Shown here piece after piece: positions 1 through 7,856 of a stretch of 51,271 nt of DNA. The stretch covers positions 1 through 51,271 of the forward strand of contig JBBDZE010000005.1 of NCBI GenBank assembly GCA_040900345.1. The letters run 5' to 3'. The translations under genes and the position numbers were made by a program. The notes under the pieces are model-generated. The model saw nothing but the letters and a program-made list of their open reading frames with translations. It had not been told where the DNA came from and searched no databases. The DNA is from JBBDZE01 sp040900345 (GTDB lineage Bacteria > Patescibacteriota > Minisyncoccia > Spechtbacterales > 2-12-FULL-38-22). How positions within the stretch are numbered: position 1 is the stretch's first letter; every line of letters begins with the position of its first letter.

Positions 1-86
1 AAGGTAGGCGATTTCTGTGGGACTGACTTCAATAATGATGCCTTTCCCCGAGCATCCCGCTCAGACCCATCGGCCGTATCCCCTGG

Positions 87-248
87 CTACCCGGTGGCGT
101 CGAGTGGCTCCTGCAGAGTATCCTGATTATTTTCTGGCGTAGTGGTATTTCCGAACAATGCCACCACTCCCCATACACCCACAACGCCTACCGTTATGCC
201 CAGAACAGCACCAAGAAGATAGCGGCGGTATGATAGAAGATACTGCAT
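87..248 (-). CDS. small single-pass membrane protein, possibly truncated by an in-frame stop
   Basis: Unrecognised gene, reading leftward from ATG at 248. The 53 residues begin MQYLLSYRRYLLGAVLG and hold one hydrophobic segment (about residues 10-32) followed by a polar, acidic tail (TTTPENNQDTLQEP). A good ribosome-binding sequence, AGGAGAG, lies about 10 bases before the ATG and overlaps the distal arm of the nrdJ terminator. The frame meets TAG at 87-89, but the same frame then stays open to the window edge. The full gene may therefore be longer, and the TAG may be a sequencing error, a true stop or a disabling mutation. Function unknown. Confidence 0.5.
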   Translation of the reverse strand: MQYLLSYRRYLLGAVLGITVGVVGVWGVVALFGNTTTPENNQDTLQEPLDATG

Positions 249-262
249 ATTTTTTTCTCTCT

Positions 263-292
263 CCTAAAAGCACCCGTACGGGTGCTTTTAGG
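263..292 (-). terminator. nrdJ terminator, perfect 30-bp palindrome
   Basis: CCTAAAAGCACCCGT is followed directly by its reverse complement, a hairpin with T runs, four bases past the nrdJ stop. Its distal arm supplies the AGG of the next gene's ribosome-binding site. Confidence 0.8.
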
Positions 293-296
293 TTGG

Positions 297-2594
297 TTAC
301 GCCTTTGCCTTGTCAGCTTCCATGACGGTCGCATCGTCTATTTCGCACACGCCGCCCACGCACGCCAGCTCCTTCGCCCCTTGCGTCTTGTCTTCCTGTT
401 CGTAGGTGACAATTTCCGCAAAGTCCACGTCGGGCAGTTTGGCTACCATTTCTTCGTAGCGCTCCTTGGTTATTTCCTCGTAGGGAGCCAATTGGTAGTG
501 ATGGTCGCTTCGGGGCAGGAACGAAAGGCCGCCGATGATGTCCCAGTTGTCATAAATCCAGTTGGCCGTTTGAATCCACTCATCCTCGCCCACGGAAATG
601 GTCACGGACGGGTTGTGCTCGGTGTAGTTCTCTTTCACGAGCTTCCAGTGCTCCAGCTGATCAAGAGCTGTAAGGTCGTTTTTCGTGATGGCCTTTTCCG
701 GCGCTTTTACCGGAAACTCCAGTACAAAGGTCGTGGCCGAATCGGCCGGCTGGCCCACTTCGGGCTGGTACGGAAACTTCTGGTCGCGCAGCATGTGGAA
801 GAGCGGGTCAGTGGCACTAATGCGGACGCGGCGAATGTAGTAGGCCGCGTGGCGCGGGTGCATGCCGGATGCCGCGTCAGTCAGCTGGGAGACCGTGCCC
901 GAGGGCTTTACGCAAGTAATGGCCGAGGAGGGGTTGATGCCCATCTTCTTGGCGTACTTTTTGTTGACTTTAATGGACTCATCGCGCAACTTCTTGAGCA
1001 GCTTCTCGTCGCGCACGACGGGCGTGTCCCACTGGCCGGTAAGGGAAACTCCCAGGAGACGCTCCTCTTCGCAGTTTTCTTTCCATTCTTTGGAGAGGAA
1101 CTGAAAATTGGTGAGCGAGGACTGATAGGTACCCAGCATGGTGGCCAGGCGCATTTTGCGCAGAAGGCTCTCTTCGGTATCTCCGTCGCGGCAAATGACC
1201 TCGGACAAGTTGCAAAACTGTTTGCTGCGCAGATTAATCTCGCCGCAGGGGTTAGTGCCGGACGTTTCGGCATGGTCCTTCAGCAGTTCCCAGCGGCGCT
1301 TGGGTACTTGCTTCTCGAGGCCTCCGCGATTGAAGATGCCCCGCTCGCCCGTACCGCCCTGCGCCAACGAGAGCCATTCGTCCAAGAACTCGGTGGCTTC
1401 CGGCTTGCTTTCGTACACGGCAGAGTTGTTGGCCATGGAGCGCTGGGGTTCGTTCAAGTAGAACTGGCCATCTTTGGCGTGGCGCATTTCCTCGTCGTCC
1501 AGGTCGGAAAGTGATATAAGCGCGCTTCGGCGTACGCCACCGGCAACGACTATTTCACCTATCTTGCAGACCATGTCGTGCACGTCGATGTTGCGCAGTC
1601 GGCGTCCTTGGCGAGACATTATTTTTGCACGGGAAAACTCCAACAAGGCCACCAACGGCGCGGGGCCCGAGGAGCGGCCGCCCATGGTGTGGAGACGGGC
1701 GCCGGCAGGGCGCAGTTTTGAATAGTCAAAATCGATATCCTGCCCATTGTACCAGGCCTTCAGGCCCGCGGTGAACGCATGCCCCCAACCCTCTTTGCTG
1801 TCTTCAATGACGTACGTGGCGAGCTTTTCACCCGTTTGATTCTTAATAATGGGCAGTTGTTGGGCGGTTTTGGTTTCCACGGAAAAGCCCACACCCGTCC
1901 CGCACATGGACAGGTACATAATTTCGGCAAAGTCCTCTATTTTGGATGGGGCAATGAACGAGCAATTATAGGCAACCACGTTCGTCTTACGCGCCGCGTC
2001 CCCCGCGCCCCACATAAGGCGCATGGAGGGCATCACCTCCTGCTGTAAAATGGCCTCGCGCAGTTCGGCGTACTCGGCCTCGGTGAAGGCACGCTCGATG
2101 TTTTCGCGCATGAAGCTCATGTAGCGATCCACTGTCTCAATCCACGTTTCGCGGCGGTTTTCTTCGTCAATCCAGCGCGAGTAGGTGCGGTAGTAGATAA
2201 ATTCCGAGAGGCGGTTTCTGAAGTACTTTTTACTGTCGGCGGAAAGCTGACGCACGTGCGTGGGCACCTGGCGACGCGTGTTGCGCAGTTCGGCACGCAT
2301 GTAGCGGTACAAAATGTAGGCCTTGGCGGTCTTTGGGAAGTCGCTCATAATGAGCTGCTCCTCCACCATGTCCTGAATTTGCTCAATGCCCAACGAGGTT
2401 TCGTGGGGAAAGCGCTTGGCAAGTTCTTTTACCACCTGATGGGAAATGACCGGCGCATCCGCTGCCGGCATGCCTTCGCCGCAAGCCTCCATTGCCTTGG
2501 TAATGGCATGCGTTATGCGCTCTTGATCCCACGCGGCCAGACGTCCGTCACGCTTGCGCACCTGCTGAAATGAAATGGTTTTCGTAGTCGCCAT
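297..2594 (-). CDS. nrdJ: adenosylcobalamin-dependent ribonucleoside-triphosphate reductase (class II)
   Basis: Makes deoxyribonucleotides from ribonucleoside triphosphates using a B12-derived radical. An N-terminal ATP-cone (about residues 5-95) precedes the ten-stranded barrel. Visible landmarks are YNCSF near residue 211 (first reducing cysteine), GTNPCGEI (thiyl-radical cysteine), QFCNL (second reducing cysteine) and a C-terminal redox pair CVGGVC, all matching the Lactobacillus leichmannii RTPR layout. The length, 765 residues, is normal and no intein is present. The first in-frame codon is TTG at 2603, but ATG at 2594 gives the usual N-terminus. No NrdR box or cobalamin riboswitch was seen upstream. 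The cofactor must presumably be scavenged, because no B12 genes are in the window. Confidence 0.95.
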   Translation of the reverse strand: MATTKTISFQQVRKRDGRLAAWDQERITHAITKAMEACGEGMPAADAPVISHQVVKELAKRFPHETSLGIEQIQDMVEEQLIMSDFPKTAKAYILYRYMRAELRNTRRQVPTHVRQLSADSKKYFRNRLSEFIYYRTYSRWIDEENRRETWIETVDRYMSFMRENIERAFTEAEYAELREAILQQEVMPSMRLMWGAGDAARKTNVVAYNCSFIAPSKIEDFAEIMYLSMCGTGVGFSVETKTAQQLPIIKNQTGEKLATYVIEDSKEGWGHAFTAGLKAWYNGQDIDFDYSKLRPAGARLHTMGGRSSGPAPLVALLEFSRAKIMSRQGRRLRNIDVHDMVCKIGEIVVAGGVRRSALISLSDLDDEEMRHAKDGQFYLNEPQRSMANNSAVYESKPEATEFLDEWLSLAQGGTGERGIFNRGGLEKQVPKRRWELLKDHAETSGTNPCGEINLRSKQFCNLSEVICRDGDTEESLLRKMRLATMLGTYQSSLTNFQFLSKEWKENCEEERLLGVSLTGQWDTPVVRDEKLLKKLRDESIKVNKKYAKKMGINPSSAITCVKPSGTVSQLTDAASGMHPRHAAYYIRRVRISATDPLFHMLRDQKFPYQPEVGQPADSATTFVLEFPVKAPEKAITKNDLTALDQLEHWKLVKENYTEHNPSVTISVGEDEWIQTANWIYDNWDIIGGLSFLPRSDHHYQLAPYEEITKERYEEMVAKLPDVDFAEIVTYEQEDKTQGAKELACVGGVCEIDDATVMEADKAKA

Positions 2595-2682
2595 AGACCC
2601 CAATTACTCCTCGCACACGCCGCAGGTGTATGAGAAGTTCATATAAAGAAATTAATAATTAGCTGCGATGCGCACTGGTTAC

Positions 2683-2717
2683 AAAAAGAGATCACATCAG
2701 GGGTGGGATCTCTTTTT
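2683..2717. promoter_or_regulatory. inverted repeat in the nrdJ upstream region
   Basis: AAAAAGAGATC (2683-2693) and GATCTCTTTTT (2707-2717) form an 11-bp stem with a 13-base loop, ending in T runs on both strands. It lies about 90 bases before the nrdJ start, where it could act as an attenuator, or it may be a two-way terminator. Confidence 0.5.
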
Positions 2718-2864
2718 ATAGCCAGCGTATTACATAGGAGTTTTATTGTAGCACGGCAGCAGATGTGACAAGAGGTGGTCCTGTGGAAAAAAAAATCCGG
2801 GTGGATAACTTCACTATTTACTGTCAGCAATTCGACGGTATACTAACGTAAGATGATATACTGT

Positions 2865-3066
2865 AAGTTACAGTTCTTGCCTGTCATGGCAGAGATACAA
2901 AAGCCCCCAAAGTGGGAACGGAAACAGCTAGGGTTTGTAGCTACAATTGCTGGGTAAAACCGCGGTTCGCCCATTGAGAGCACGTTGAAAGTTGTCGGCT
3001 TTCGCTCTCCTATTTTTCTGAGTTCTCCCGCCACTAACTATTACCGCCCCCACTACGGGGGCTTTT
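2865..3066 (+). ncRNA. possible small structured RNA of unknown family
   Basis: A plus-strand terminator at 3046-3066 has no plus-strand gene before it, and TATACT hexamers lie at 2839 and 2857. Between them are stems such as GAGAGC with GCTCTC and AGCTA with TAGCT. No RNase P, SRP or tmRNA signature was found. A 6S-like RNA is possible, but nothing seen proves it. Confidence 0.25.
3046..3066 (+). terminator. plus-strand hairpin terminator
   Basis: GCCCCC (3046-3051), loop ACTAC with GGGGGC to 3062, then TTTT. It is oriented for rightward transcription although both flanking genes read leftward. Confidence 0.55.
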
Positions 3067-3148
3067 GGTAGCAAAACTACACCAAGCATAGCACGGTTTT
3101 ATTATACTCAAGGGACTCCTTTGTGGAAAAGTAACCATAGCCCCTACA

Positions 3149-3203
3149 CAAACGGCCCCGACGAGATGTCGGGGCCGTTTGAAAATCTTACGTGAGCGCC
3201 TTT
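3149..3203. repeat. 55-base duplicate of the gap's right flank (assembly overlap)
   Basis: These 55 bases are identical to 3304-3358 on the other side of the N gap, including the ftsZ terminator hairpin. An overlap of exactly 55 bases at abutting contig ends fits a de Bruijn k-mer overlap rather than a biological repeat. Confidence 0.85.
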
Positions 3204-3303
3204 NNNNNNNNNNNNNNNNNNNNNNNNNNNNNNNNNNNNNNNNNNNNNNNNNNNNNNNNNNNNNNNNNNNNNNNNNNNNNNNNNNNNNNNNNNNNNNNNN
3301 NNN
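3204..3303. other. assembly gap, 100 Ns
   Basis: Exactly 100 Ns, a default placeholder length. Because the flanks are identical 55-mers, the real gap is probably zero or negative and one copy should be removed. Confidence 0.95.
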
Positions 3304-3304
3304 C

Positions 3305-3335
3305 AAACGGCCCCGACGAGATGTCGGGGCCGTTT
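3305..3335 (-). terminator. ftsZ terminator
   Basis: AAACGGCCCCGAC and its exact complement GTCGGGGCCGTTT around loop GAGAT form a 13-bp stem just past the ftsZ stop. It is copied at 3150-3180 by the assembly overlap. Confidence 0.75.
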
Positions 3336-3356
3336 GAAAATCTTACGTGAGCGCCT

Positions 3357-4604
3357 TTAGCGCATTTTTTTTCGGATGAACGCGGGGATGTCCCAATCGG
3401 TCTCTTCTTCATTCTCTTCGGTGACATGCTTACGTTCGGGCTGCTGCTCCCGGCGCGGGAGCTGCTGAGACGCCTGCTGGGCTTCGATACGTTCACGTTC
3501 TATCGGACGCTCCCTGCGATCTTCAGGACGTGGTTGGGACTGAGGGGCGGGTCGGTAGGGTTCGGGGCTGTGCTGTACGGGAACTTCGGTGGCCCGTTCG
3601 GGCGAAGTGGGTGCTCCAAAGTTAATCTCGGCCGGCTGCTGCGTGGCAACGTCTGAAAATCCCGTGGCAATGACCGTGACCTTAATACTGCCTTTCTTCA
3701 TACGATCATCTAATACCGCACCAAAGATTACTTTAGCATCGGGGTTGATGGAATCGGTGATAATCTTGGCCGCATCGTTAATCTCGCTCATGGCCAGGTC
3801 ATCGCCGCCGGCGACACTAAAGAGTACGCCGCGTGCCCCATCGATGGACAGGTCCAGTAGCGGCGAGTTAATGGCGTTACGAGCGGCTTCCATAGCGCGT
3901 TCCTCGCCCGTGGAAATACCAATACCCATCAGGGCGCTTCCCGCGTCGTGCATAATGGCGCGGATGTCGGCAAAGTCCACGTTGACAATGCCGGGCTGAA
4001 TGACCAAATCCGAAATGCCCTGCACACCTTGGCGCAGAACATCATCAACGATTCTAAACGAATCAATGAGCGATGTCTTTCTATCGATGATTTGCAACAA
4101 ACGGTCGTTGTTGATAGTGATGAGGGTATCGACGTGGTCTTTGAGATTGTTCAAACCCTCCTCGGCAATGCGCGCGCGCTGCGCGCCTTCAAAGGTAAAG
4201 GGCCGCGTTACCACCGCTACCGTCAAGGCGCCCGACTCACGGGCCGCTTCGGCCACAATGGGTGCCGCGCCGGTCCCCGTACCACCACCCAATCCGCAGG
4301 TTACGAAGACCATATCAGCACCCTTGAGGGCGTCCTGAATCTCGTCACGGTTTTCTTCAGCTGCCTGGCGGCCTATTTCGGGGTTCATGCCGGCTCCCAG
4401 GCCGCGCGTGAGGTTCTTGCCAATATGAATCTTTATCGGAGCACCCGAAAAGTGCAGATCCTGAGCATCCGTGTTTATTGCGACAAATTCGACTCCTTCA
4501 ATTTTTGAAGAAACCATACGCTGCAGCGCGTGGCAGCCGGAACCGCCCACGCCAACAACTTTGATTTTTGCGAATGTTTGCAGTTCCGGTTTGATCTGGA
4601 CCAT
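3357..4604 (-). CDS. ftsZ: cell division GTPase FtsZ
   Basis: Tubulin-like GTPase that polymerises into the division ring. The nucleotide-binding loop VGVGGSG (about 17-23), the tubulin signature GGGTGTG (106-112) and the synergy-loop sequence NVDFADIR are intact. A proline- and glutamine-rich linker of about 80 residues leads to a conserved C-terminal peptide, [13 protein letters not shown], the docking site for FtsA. ATG at 4604 gives the usual start; an in-frame TTG at 4661 would add 19 atypical residues. It lies directly downstream of ftsA in the usual order, about 240 bases away with a dispersed repeat between. Confidence 0.97.
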   Translation of the reverse strand: MVQIKPELQTFAKIKVVGVGGSGCHALQRMVSSKIEGVEFVAINTDAQDLHFSGAPIKIHIGKNLTRGLGAGMNPEIGRQAAEENRDEIQDALKGADMVFVTCGLGGGTGTGAAPIVAEAARESGALTVAVVTRPFTFEGAQRARIAEEGLNNLKDHVDTLITINNDRLLQIIDRKTSLIDSFRIVDDVLRQGVQGISDLVIQPGIVNVDFADIRAIMHDAGSALMGIGISTGEERAMEAARNAINSPLLDLSIDGARGVLFSVAGGDDLAMSEINDAAKIITDSINPDAKVIFGAVLDDRMKKGSIKVTVIATGFSDVATQQPAEINFGAPTSPERATEVPVQHSPEPYRPAPQSQPRPEDRRERPIERERIEAQQASQQLPRREQQPERKHVTEENEEETDWDIPAFIRKKMR

Positions 4605-4689
4605 AAAGGTTGTGCGTCCACCGTGGCCAAAGCCTTGGCAGACTGTCGCCCTGTTCCCCAACGGGCTTTAGCAAATAAGCTTCAGACTC

Positions 4690-4740
4690 TAGCTCGCAAT
4701 GGGATTCTTTTCGAGCTAACGCCTAACACCTAGCAGCTAA
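4690..4740. repeat. dispersed CTAACACCTA-type repeat, ftsA-ftsZ intergenic copy
   Basis: TAGCTCG (4690-4696) pairs with CGAGCTA (4712-4718) and is followed by GCCTAACACCTAGC. The CCTAACACCTA motif recurs near 9230, 9270, 13665, 37111 and 46430, always between genes or at a gene end. Confidence 0.6.
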
Positions 4741-4846
4741 GCCTTTCATAAAGAGTATATATCACCCTAGCAAAAAAACCCTGTATACGTCAAGGCATAC
4801 AGCGGCATAGAACCGCATATTCTCGTGTGACGCGTGCCGTCGTATA

Positions 4847-6091
4847 TTATGGCAAAAAAGCACGCATCCAGCCGCGCAGTTTATCGACTGAGCCGCCAAA
4901 CGAAGTAAGGTTTGGCATCGCAATGCGAGCGCGCTGGTAATTTGAGCGCTCCAGACCCCAAAATACCAGCCCGATTACGGTGGCGAATGATGGATCGTCC
5001 ACGGAACCGACAATACCCTCCACGTTCCGAGGGAATCCCACCTGGGCCGGCAGACGCAACTTACTCTTGCACAAATCAACCGCGTAAGGAATTTTTGAGC
5101 TCCCTCCCACCAACACCACGCCCCCGGGCAACATCGCTTCTTTGCCGATCTTTCGAAGCTCCTTGTTGACAACTTCAAAGATCTCCGACATGCGCGCTTC
5201 AATAATCTCGACGACATCGCGGCGCAGCACGAGGTCTTTTTCTTTCGGGTCAAATTTAGAAAGGTCGATGCGATCGGTTTTGGCTACTTCCGAAACCAGC
5301 GCGGCGCCGTACTCGCGTTTGATGCGCTCTGCCACTTCAATGGTGGTACGCAGCCCAATGGCCAGGTCGTTGGTGATGTTGTCCCCGCCCATAGGCAGTA
5401 CATTGGTGTAGAGAAGGTTCCCCTCTTCAAACACCGCCAGCCCTGTGGTGCCGCCACCAATGTCCAAGACCAACACGCCAAGCTCCTTTTGTCGCTTTGA
5501 AGCCACCGCGTTGGCCGCGGCGAGGGGAGCAAGCACTAGGCCGTCAATCTGGATGTTGTTGCTGCTGGCGCAGCGCTCAAGATTCTTGATGTGGCCCGAC
5601 GAACCCCCAACGATGAGCGCGTTGGCCTCCAAGCGAAGGCCGTTCATGCCGGCTACGTCGCGCAGGCCGCCTTCGTTGTCCACAATGTATTCAAACGGCA
5701 GCGTGTGGAGAATCTCGCGATTGGGCGGCAGCGCGACCGTTTGGGCAGCGGTGATTACACGGGTCACATCGTCGTCGGAAATCTCGCCGTCAGCTCGGGA
5801 TACCGCCACCACACCACGAGAAGGCAAAGAAACGATATGGTTGCCGTCGATACTCAAAAATGCGCGCTCAATTTTCACGCCAGCTGACTGTTCTGCTTCC
5901 CGTACGGATTCGGCAACGGCGGTCGCCGCGTCATCCAGATCAATTATGGTACCTCGGCGAATGCCATAGGAACGGGCCCGACCAATACCAATAATCTGAG
6001 GAAGTGGGGCTTCCGCGGATACAGCAGCTACAACCGTATACACGTAGTGTGTACCGATATCAATGCCGACAACTATGTGCTCTTGAGCCAT
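4847..6091 (-). CDS. ftsA: cell division actin-like protein FtsA
   Basis: Actin-fold ATPase that tethers FtsZ to the membrane. Phosphate-1 motif VVGIDIGTHY at the N-terminus, the 1C subdomain in the first third, phosphate-2 LVLDIGGGTTGLA near the middle and the adenosine motif VVLVGGSSKIP toward the end are all visible. The protein closes with an amphipathic membrane-targeting helix (SVDKLRGWMRAFLP). At 414 residues the length is standard. ybeY lies about 30 bases upstream, so transcription probably runs from the translation genes into the division genes. Confidence 0.96.
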   Translation of the reverse strand: MAQEHIVVGIDIGTHYVYTVVAAVSAEAPLPQIIGIGRARSYGIRRGTIIDLDDAATAVAESVREAEQSAGVKIERAFLSIDGNHIVSLPSRGVVAVSRADGEISDDDVTRVITAAQTVALPPNREILHTLPFEYIVDNEGGLRDVAGMNGLRLEANALIVGGSSGHIKNLERCASSNNIQIDGLVLAPLAAANAVASKRQKELGVLVLDIGGGTTGLAVFEEGNLLYTNVLPMGGDNITNDLAIGLRTTIEVAERIKREYGAALVSEVAKTDRIDLSKFDPKEKDLVLRRDVVEIIEARMSEIFEVVNKELRKIGKEAMLPGGVVLVGGSSKIPYAVDLCKSKLRLPAQVGFPRNVEGIVGSVDDPSFATVIGLVFWGLERSNYQRARIAMPNLTSFGGSVDKLRGWMRAFLP

Positions 6092-6119
6092 TGCGCAAAA
6101 TTAGTGAGCTGGAACAAAT

Positions 6120-6590
6120 TTAGAGGAGTGAATCAATGATGTCTTCTTCCAGCGCGTGCATATCCGTCAGAGCGTCCGAGGAATGTTCATGGTGTGTACC
6201 CAACAGGTGCAGTGTTCCATGCACAAGCGTATGACAAAACTCCCACCGCGCACCACGGGACACTGCAGTGGCATCGAAAACCCTCCCTTCCCAAAATGCA
6301 GGGCACACCACTACTTCTCCCAAGTATACCCCCTCTTGCCCGTTTTGTTGAGTGCGGCGTTCCTCCACGGGAGCGGCGAACGAAAGTACGTCGGTCACCT
6401 CGTCCACGCCATAATGTTCCCGCTTGAGTACGCGCATGCGCTCAGGCCCTACCAGCACGACCGAAATCGCCACCGACTCGTCGGACGGGGGCCTGGCGAC
6501 AACCGCCGCTTCAACACAACGGCATATGAACCGTTCGTCAACCGCGCGGTCTGTTTCGTTGATCACCTCACAGACAACACGGGTTGTCAT
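6120..6590 (-). CDS. ybeY: endoribonuclease YbeY (rRNA maturation and ribosome quality control)
   Basis: Metal-dependent RNase for 16S rRNA 3' end maturation. The family motif HGTLHLLGTHH with its three histidines is intact and is followed by acidic residues (MHALEEDI) near the C-terminus. The DVLSFAAP segment also fits the family. Its ATG at 6588-6590 overlaps the TGA of yqeY as ATGA, indicating translational coupling. At 156 residues it is full length. Confidence 0.93.
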   Translation of the reverse strand: MTTRVVCEVINETDRAVDERFICRCVEAAVVARPPSDESVAISVVLVGPERMRVLKREHYGVDEVTDVLSFAAPVEERRTQQNGQEGVYLGEVVVCPAFWEGRVFDATAVSRGARWEFCHTLVHGTLHLLGTHHEHSSDALTDMHALEEDIIDSLL

Positions 6591-7045
6591 GAGCCCGAGA
6601 GATACTCTTGTACGAGTTTCTGCACCGCGCCACCATCAGCACGTCCCTGAACCGTCGGCATGACCTCTTTCATGACGGAACCCGTGTCCTGCGAACCCGT
6701 GGCTCCTGTTTTCTCTATGGCAGCGGAAATAATAGCGCGCAGTTCTTGCTCGGGTAGCTTCTCGGGGGCGTAGACGATCAAAATTTCAATCTCGGCACGC
6801 TCCTGGCTCGCCAATTCCGGGCGGCCGCCATCATCGTACTGTTGGGCGGCGTCTTGGCGCTTTTTGATTTCTTTGAGGACAATCTCACCAGCTTGCATGT
6901 CATCGAGCCCCTCGTCCTTTTTACCCAGTTCAATTTCTTTGGTACCAATGGCGGCCAAAAGCATGCGCAGTGTGGAACGCGTTATGTCGTCCCGGCTTTT
7001 TACCGCAGCGAGCATATCTTTTTGAATTTGTTGCTTGAGGTTCAT
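6587..7045 (-). CDS. yqeY: GatB/YqeY domain protein
   Basis: Small helical protein related to the tail domain of amidotransferase subunit GatB, thought to bind tRNA. The sequence MNLKQQIQKDMLAAVKSRD followed by TRSTLRMLLAAI, KKRQDAAQQY and PEKLPEQEL is typical. The second ATG (7045) matches the family start better than the one two codons earlier. It is translationally coupled to ybeY. Whether it assists an amidotransferase here cannot be judged, as no gatABC genes are in the window. Confidence 0.92.
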   Translation of the reverse strand: MNLKQQIQKDMLAAVKSRDDITRSTLRMLLAAIGTKEIELGKKDEGLDDMQAGEIVLKEIKKRQDAAQQYDDGGRPELASQERAEIEILIVYAPEKLPEQELRAIISAAIEKTGATGSQDTGSVMKEVMPTVQGRADGGAVQKLVQEYLSGS

Positions 7046-7241
7046 ACCCATATTAAACCATGTTCTTTCTCATCCAGTCAGTCCCGCCCAGGAAATACAG
7101 TCCGTGCATTGCGAGCGAAATAGCAAAATGAGCTGTCCGACGAGCGCGACAGCGCGAGGAGTTCTTATCGTCGCATCAAACGCAATGAGGATTATACGCC
7201 CTGCGCCGAAGTACCGGCGACAGGAGAAACGCAACCATGCG

Positions 7242-7490
7242 TTACTTCACCTTCCCCCATTTGCGCAACACCCGATATTTCTTCCGGTCCTCCGCGCGCA
7301 CCAACGCGCTCTCGCGACGTCGGCGACGGTTCGGTTCGTTGACCCGATAGCGATTTTGTCGGGCGGCAATCAGCACACCGCTTTGACGGATGCGCTGATT
7401 GAAACGCCGTAACAAGCTCCCTACGGATTCGCGGTCTTTGCGGACCACTTCAACGCCGGTGGTCGATTCTTGTTTGGTTGTTTGTACCAT
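7242..7490 (-). CDS. rpsU: small ribosomal subunit protein bS21
   Basis: bS21 sits near the anti-SD end of 16S rRNA and aids initiation. From ATG at 7490 the 82-residue product begins MVQTTKQES, with VRKDRESVGSLLRRFNQRI as the conserved head and an arginine-rich tail (NEPNRRRRRESALVR). The open frame upstream to 7550 is non-homologous, so the internal ATG pair at 7490-7493 is preferred. It lies between the HIT gene and yqeY. The 190 bases to yqeY hold no gene, only a weak hairpin near 7198-7224. Confidence 0.9.
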   Translation of the reverse strand: MVQTTKQESTTGVEVVRKDRESVGSLLRRFNQRIRQSGVLIAARQNRYRVNEPNRRRRRESALVRAEDRKKYRVLRKWGKVK

Positions 7491-7512
7491 CATTATAGTA
7501 ATTACGTACGCA

Positions 7513-7854
7513 TTATTCAGAGGCGCCGTCCTGCCACCCACCCAGCACATGCAGATGGATATGCGGAATGACCTGTCCTCCCTTCGCCTCCACGTTAAAC
7601 ACTAATTTGTATCCATCGTCAATACCCAGCTTGCGCGCGGCCTTCTTTCCGGCCAGTATCATGCGCCCCAGTAGTTGGGCGTCCTGCTCCCGGCTATCGT
7701 TGATCGTCCGAATCTCTTTGCGCGGAACGACCAGATAATGTACCGGCGCTTTGGGCTTAATATCTTTGATTACGATAAGATCGTCTTCCTCAAAGAGTAC
7801 CTCGGCCGGAATTTCACCCGCGATGATTTTGGCGAAAACATTCTCGTCAATCAT
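7513..7854 (-). CDS. HIT-family nucleotide hydrolase (HinT-like)
   Basis: Histidine-triad phosphoramidase acting on nucleoside monophosphate amides, including aminoacyl-adenylate-type adducts in characterised Hint proteins. N-terminal FAKIIAGEIPAEVLFE, central VVPRKEI and the catalytic HIHLHVLGGW are all present. The 113-residue length is normal. It starts directly after the hisS stop, with 2 bases between them, implying co-transcription with that synthetase. Confidence 0.93.
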   Translation of the reverse strand: MIDENVFAKIIAGEIPAEVLFEEDDLIVIKDIKPKAPVHYLVVPRKEIRTINDSREQDAQLLGRMILAGKKAARKLGIDDGYKLVFNVEAKGGQVIPHIHLHVLGGWQDGASE

Positions 7855-7856
7855 GC

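Larger units (their letters stand above)
2604..3356. other. long intergenic region between ftsZ and nrdJ
   Basis: About 750 bases including a 100-N gap, with no convincing protein gene. It holds an inverted repeat (2683-2717), three DnaA-box-like 9-mers (2782-2790, 2800-2808, 3122-3130), two TATACT hexamers (2839, 2857), hairpin-forming sequence at 2900-3010 and a plus-strand terminator at 3046-3066. Candidate roles are a small RNA gene, the nrdJ promoter region, or part of a replication origin. None is proven. Confidence 0.6.

Noticed and set aside
282..1514. 410-residue plus-strand open frame
   Set aside because: It lies entirely antisense to nrdJ, whose motifs are all present, and has no family resemblance or ribosome-binding site. 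The high G+C content makes long antisense frames common here.
2604..2720. Cobalamin riboswitch or NrdR box upstream of nrdJ
   Set aside because: Neither the conserved B12 box nor paired NrdR 16-mers could be found on the minus strand.
2829..2850. TTCGACGG as the 5' part of a tmRNA
   Set aside because: No matching acceptor stem, tag frame or T-arm follows. The real tmRNA is at 45052-45445.
2639..3034. Two 63-residue minus-strand open frames
   Set aside because: No ribosome-binding site and no recognisable composition. They overlap hairpins and promoter-like sequence.
3149..3358. True tandem duplication of the ftsZ terminator
   Set aside because: The two copies flank a default 100-N gap and match over exactly 55 bases, which fits an assembler overlap better than biology.
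3204..3496. Open frames running through the N gap
   Set aside because: They consist mainly of unknown bases and overlap the ftsZ end in the wrong frame.
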